From the NCBI GenBank assembly GCA_947165595.1, contig CAMVAV010000014.1:1-43349 (forward strand): a stretch of 43,349 bases of DNA. The letters run 5' to 3'. Source of the stretch: an uncultured Clostridia bacterium. Its GTDB lineage: Bacteria > Bacillota > Clostridia > Oscillospirales > Oscillospiraceae. Positions 40,419 through 43,349 of the stretch are shown one piece after another. Both the position numbers and the translations under genes were made by a program. The notes under the pieces were generated by a model that saw only the letters and a list, made by a program, of their open reading frames with translations, was not told the origin of the DNA and searched no databases. Each line of letters begins with the position of its first letter. The stretch's first letter is position 1.

Positions 40419-41674
40419 ACTTTTGGTCGTACTGCGCGCCGCTCCGCCTGACGCTCTCCATGCTCAACTTCTGCGCCGTCTACTTTGCGACGCTGCTGGG
40501 ACGCTGCGCGATCCTCTCCCTGCCCGTGCTGGGAATCGTTCTGCTGCTGCGGATAACCGTTTTGCAAAACACTACCTTTGCAAAGGGCGCGATCTGGGCG
40601 GCGCTGGCGCCGGTGCTTCTCCTGGGGAAGCTCGCGGTCTACTATGAAAGCAGGCTGTTCCTGCCGCTCCTGTACTGGCAGAGCTGGTGCTGTGGCTATT
40701 GGTGGGTGTGCTGCGGATATCTGGCGGGCGTGGCCGTCAGCCTCGCCCTGCTGATCCGCCGCCGCGCAAAGCTCCACCGGATGCTCCGCGAGCTGCCCGC
40801 AGAGATGATCGATGGGCAGAAGGCCTATCTCTGCGCGCTGACGGTCTCGCCGTTCACGGCAGGGGTGCTCTCCCCAAAGATCGTCCTTCCGACGCTCGCG
40901 CGCGAAAAACTCAGCGAAGACGAGCTGCGCACCGTCCTGCTCCACGAGCGGACGCACATCCGGCTGGGGCATCTGTGGTGCTTTCTCCTTTGGGATATCC
41001 TCTGCGCGCTGCTGTGGGTAAACCCGTTCCTCCGCATGGCGACGCCGCGGCTGAAGGAGGATATGGAGCAGATCTGCGACGCGGTGACCATCCGCCTGGG
41101 CGGCGGGGACGCGCCGGCATACGGCGGCGTTCTGCTGAAATGTATGACGCTCCTGCGGGACACGGCGACCTATCTTCCCGTCACCTTTGCGGGGGAGGAC
41201 GACTTTTCCGACGCCAGGCGGCGCATGAGGCGCGTGCGGGATTATCGCCCGTACTCCCGCCTCCGCATCCGCGCGCTGGCGGCGTCAACGGCCTGCCTCC
41301 TGCTTCTCGCGGTGCTGGCGGCGTATCGGCTTTCGCTTCCGCGGTACACGGAGCTGCCCGGCTTTTGTATCGTCCATGTCAGCGAGGACGTCCGGTTTTC
41401 CACGATCTATGAAAGCGAAACGGATGAGCCGCCGATCACGCTCTGCGGAGACCGCGCGGAGGTGGACTGCGCCGCGTTTCGCGCCCTGCTGCCGGAGGAC
41501 GCGCCGCGGGACGGGTACTATTACATCATGTGGGGCGGCTTTATGAAGCTGCCGGGGATTGGCGGGGCGCTGAACTCGATTTGGGTGGAAACGCCTCTGA
41601 ACGGCTCGACGGCAAGCGCGGATTTTCAGGATATCAACGATCTGTTCTATGTCAAGCTGGCGAAATGGATATGA
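40415..41674 (+). CDS. M56 family membrane metallopeptidase (BlaR1/MecR1-like)
   Basis: 419 residues starting at GTG 40415 in overlap with the repressor. Membrane helices at about 13-45, 58-75 and 95-114, then a cytoplasmic zinc protease loop with LLHERTHIRLGHLW (HExxH: H177, E178, H181), another helix and a helix near 285-305. The C-terminal 115 residues (from RYTELPGFCIVHVSED) lie outside the membrane but are not the penicillin-binding sensor of BlaR1. Cuts the BlaI-like repressor when an outside signal arrives; the signal is unknown. No beta-lactamase or other target gene lies next to it. Confidence 0.87.
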   Translation: MNFWSYCAPLRLTLSMLNFCAVYFATLLGRCAILSLPVLGIVLLLRITVLQNTTFAKGAIWAALAPVLLLGKLAVYYESRLFLPLLYWQSWCCGYWWVCCGYLAGVAVSLALLIRRRAKLHRMLRELPAEMIDGQKAYLCALTVSPFTAGVLSPKIVLPTLAREKLSEDELRTVLLHERTHIRLGHLWCFLLWDILCALLWVNPFLRMATPRLKEDMEQICDAVTIRLGGGDAPAYGGVLLKCMTLLRDTATYLPVTFAGEDDFSDARRRMRRVRDYRPYSRLRIRALAASTACLLLLAVLAAYRLSLPRYTELPGFCIVHVSEDVRFSTIYESETDEPPITLCGDRAEVDCAAFRALLPEDAPRDGYYYIMWGGFMKLPGIGGALNSIWVETPLNGSTASADFQDINDLFYVKLAKWI

Positions 41675-41702
41675 AAAGGCGGCGAGACCGCGCCGCCTTT
41701 TT
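41674..41702 (+). terminator. Terminator at the stop of the M56 peptidase gene
   Basis: Stem AAAAGGCGGCG (41674-41684) / CGCCGCCTTTT, loop AGACCG, T run. Begins inside the stop codon. Confidence 0.85.
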
Positions 41703-41753
41703 CATAAAGAAACGGTTAAACAACATTAACAAAAAGCCAAGGAAGGCGATGGT

Positions 41754-42734
41754 ATGGAAATCAAAGGAATCGGAAGCTATGGCAGCGTTTACGCAAACAC
41801 CCGCGTTGCGGAAAAAGCCGGACCGCTTGCGCAGGAAACGGAGGGCGCCGCTCCCGCGGCGCGCACGGACAGCGTGGAGCTCAGCGGCGGCGCGGCATAT
41901 CTCAAGGGCTTGCAGGAGCAATTCCCTAAAATGAGCTTTTCCGTGGGGACGGGCTTTGTCGGCAGGACGGCGCAGAACACCGGCGACAACGCGAACCGCT
42001 GGGCGTTTACGGTCAGCCCGAAGCTGCTGGAGAAGATGCGCGGCGATCCGGACGCCGAGGCGGAGTATCTGCAAAAGCTTCGCGACATCGAACGCGCCAC
42101 GTCGCTTGCCGACAGCTTTATCAAGGCGCGCGGCATGAAGACGGTCTACTGCGAGAACTACATCGACGAGAACGGGCAGCTCCACCACACGTCGATCTCG
42201 GTGCGCAAGGACGAGATGAACGAAAAGCTTCGCAAGGAGGCGCGGGAGAACACCGAGAAGATGATCGAGCGCGTCCGTGAGAAAAACAAGGAGGCCGCCG
42301 ACAAGCTGGAGGAGCTGCTGAACAAGGCGGAGGAGTCCGGTGAGCTTGTGCTTGGCGACGGGGAGCTGCGCGCTTTCGGCAGCGCGGCGAAGCTGCTCGA
42401 ACCCACGCAGAAGAAGGACTACGGCGACGGTGACGATGAAGCCGGGGGCGAAGCGACGAAGAGCGGCGGCTGTGTCGGCATCAACGCGGCGAAGCTGGCA
42501 AGGATGCTCGCGGCGGCAAAGACGCGCGCGCAGGTGCAGGCGGTCATCGCGCAGATCCAATCCGACCTGAAGGAGTGCGAAGCCGGGAAAGAGCAGGGGC
42601 TTGACGTGGACGAAGCCTCGGTCGAGGCGGCGAAGAACGTGCTGCGGGGCGCGCAGCAGCGCATGGGGCAGGCGGAGGACCGCGAGGCGACGCCGGAGGA
42701 GGAAATGGCGTCCGCGCTGGCGTCGCTGATGTAA
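41754..42734 (+). CDS. DUF6033 family protein
   Basis: 326 residues from ATG 41754 (AAGGAAGG eight bases upstream). N-terminal MEIKGIGSYGSVYANTRV, then a DSVELSGGAAYLKGLQEQFPKM segment and SFSVGTGFVG..., WAFTVSPKLLEKMRGDPDAEAEYL, which match the pattern I know of DUF6033 proteins of Clostridia. Residues 140-200 are a long Lys/Glu coiled coil; the C-terminal third is Ala/Gln-rich helical. It has no signal peptide or membrane segment. The function is unknown; the DSVELS phrase recalls proteins of flagellar or secretion systems but is not evidence. Confidence 0.7.
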   Translation: MEIKGIGSYGSVYANTRVAEKAGPLAQETEGAAPAARTDSVELSGGAAYLKGLQEQFPKMSFSVGTGFVGRTAQNTGDNANRWAFTVSPKLLEKMRGDPDAEAEYLQKLRDIERATSLADSFIKARGMKTVYCENYIDENGQLHHTSISVRKDEMNEKLRKEARENTEKMIERVREKNKEAADKLEELLNKAEESGELVLGDGELRAFGSAAKLLEPTQKKDYGDGDDEAGGEATKSGGCVGINAAKLARMLAAAKTRAQVQAVIAQIQSDLKECEAGKEQGLDVDEASVEAAKNVLRGAQQRMGQAEDREATPEEEMASALASLM

Positions 42735-42773
42735 GGATATAAGAATTATCAAAATAGTAAGGAGGGAATCATC

Positions 42774-43247
42774 ATGGGTATGCAGTCTTTACTGTCTATG
42801 CAGTCGGCCTTGAAGCAGGCGTCCGTGCAAGGGAGCGCCCGCGCCCGAAACGAGGGCAAGATCAACGTGCTGAAAAGCGAAATGAAGCTGGACGGCGGCG
42901 GCAGCGAGGAGCAAAAGGATCGCCTCCAGCAGCTGGAGGCGAAGGCCGAGAAGATCACCGCCTCGCAGATGGGCTCGCTCGGCGATATCAACAAGCAGAT
43001 CAATGAGGCCGCGAAGAAGGAGCGGGAAGAAGCCAAGGCGAAGGAGAAGGCCGAGAAAAAGGATACCGTCGAAATCAAGAAAAAGGACGACAAGAAGGAG
43101 GAAAAGAAGCCCTCGACCGTCCCGGAGGACGCCGGCGGGATCTATGACGCGCAGGGGATCGTTCAGGTCGTTGCCGAAACGACGGGCAAGGTATCCGATC
43201 CGACAGAGCATGCCGAATCAAGCGGCGCGGTGGACGTCCGCGCGTAA
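42774..43247 (+). CDS. Coiled-coil protein partnered with DUF6033, unrecognised
   Basis: 157 residues from ATG 42774, 39 bp after the DUF6033 gene with GGAGGG seven bases before. N-terminus (MGMQSLLSMQSALKQASVQG) is polar-hydrophobic, residues 30-85 are heptad-rich (INVLKSEMKLDGGGSEEQKDRLQQLEAKAEKI), residues 85-120 are an almost pure Lys/Glu helix, and the end is acidic and flexible. I do not recognise the family. It likely forms a unit with the upstream gene. Confidence 0.65.
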   Translation: MGMQSLLSMQSALKQASVQGSARARNEGKINVLKSEMKLDGGGSEEQKDRLQQLEAKAEKITASQMGSLGDINKQINEAAKKEREEAKAKEKAEKKDTVEIKKKDDKKEEKKPSTVPEDAGGIYDAQGIVQVVAETTGKVSDPTEHAESSGAVDVRA

Positions 43248-43349
43248 CGTGCCGTTTGCCCGCCATGCCGCACGCGTCGATTTCATTGACAGTTTCTTAT
43301 ACTACTTTCAAATTAAAAGATTTAATTTGAAAGGCGCGTGCTGCGCACG
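43248..43349 (+). promoter_or_regulatory. End-of-window TTGACA and perfect inverted repeat
   Basis: TTGACA (43286-43291) is followed by a perfect 13-bp inverted repeat (arms CTTTCAAATTAAA, 43305-43317 and 43321-43333, loop AGA). A second dyad, CGTGC-TGC-GCACG, is at 43337-43349. With a 16-bp spacer TCAAAT (43308-43313) would be the -10. This looks like a promoter under operator control reading out of the window. Confidence 0.45.

Noticed and set aside
1-43349. CRISPR arrays, insertion sequences, phage genes, rRNA and tRNA genes
   Set aside because: No spaced direct repeats, transposase motifs, integrase with att flanks (XerD is housekeeping) or RNA gene signatures were seen on either strand.

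Overview
The window is about 43 kb of GC-rich (roughly 60% or more) chromosome from a low-oxygen Gram-positive bacterium. The best guess is a member of the Oscillospirales/Clostridia such as an Oscillibacter-, Flavonifractor- or Intestinimonas-like gut organism. The grounds are sigma-H, a SpoIIM-like protein, a SpoIID-domain protein, SLH domains, RbgA, RNase M5, TrmK, the yceD-rpmF pair, the queA-tgt-yajC-TIGR04086 order, a DUF6033 gene and strong GGAGG ribosome binding sites with sigma-A promoters spaced by 17 bp. I saw no rRNA, tRNA, insertion sequence, phage or CRISPR array, so this is mostly core chromosome. The species assignment is inference.

Region 1 (1-10.1 kb) is read mainly from the minus strand. 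It starts with the C-terminus of one polyamine-type binding protein (plus strand), then a LysR regulator, a secreted GH24-SLH-GH25 double lysozyme, a radical SAM protein and a FlK-like thioesterase. After these comes a full polyamine operon: PuuR-like XRE/cupin regulator, then potA-potB-potC-potD. PotA is enlarged by a duplicated beta-rich insert within its C-terminal TOBE region.

Region 2 (10.1-18.3 kb) has a pseudouridine synthase diverging from yceD-rpmF. A long plus-strand run follows: lepB, ylqF, rnhB, yraN, aroC, chorismate mutase, a single reading frame joining shikimate kinase to an aminotransferase, and a flavin split-barrel protein. It covers secretion, ribosome and RNA maintenance and the end of the shikimate pathway.

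Region 3 (18.3-28.7 kb) holds dapA (minus strand), a SpoIID/LytB-domain protein, queA and tgt (queuosine), yajC, a TIGR04086 membrane protein, a 375-bp AT-rich gap with tandem repeats, spoIIM-like, xerD, and ruvC-ruvA-(small membrane protein)-ruvB.

Region 4 (28.8-37.6 kb) has sigH, a zinc-ribbon protein, a DUF1858 redox protein, then trmK, a NIF3-like protein, comEC, holA, rnmV and glnS.

Region 5 (37.6-43.3 kb) is the accessory-looking end. It contains a short three-repeat charged protein, a YtrA-type GntR regulator with an ABC ATPase and permease behind a promoter built of tandem 9-bp repeats, a BlaI/BlaR1-like regulator-protease pair, a DUF6033 gene with an unrecognised coiled-coil partner, and a promoter-like TTGACA followed by a perfect inverted repeat at the window edge.

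No complete new defence or mobile system was found. The most unusual items are the PotA insert, the shikimate kinase-aminotransferase frame, the triple-repeat protein with its possible sporulation promoter, and several structured intergenic stretches.
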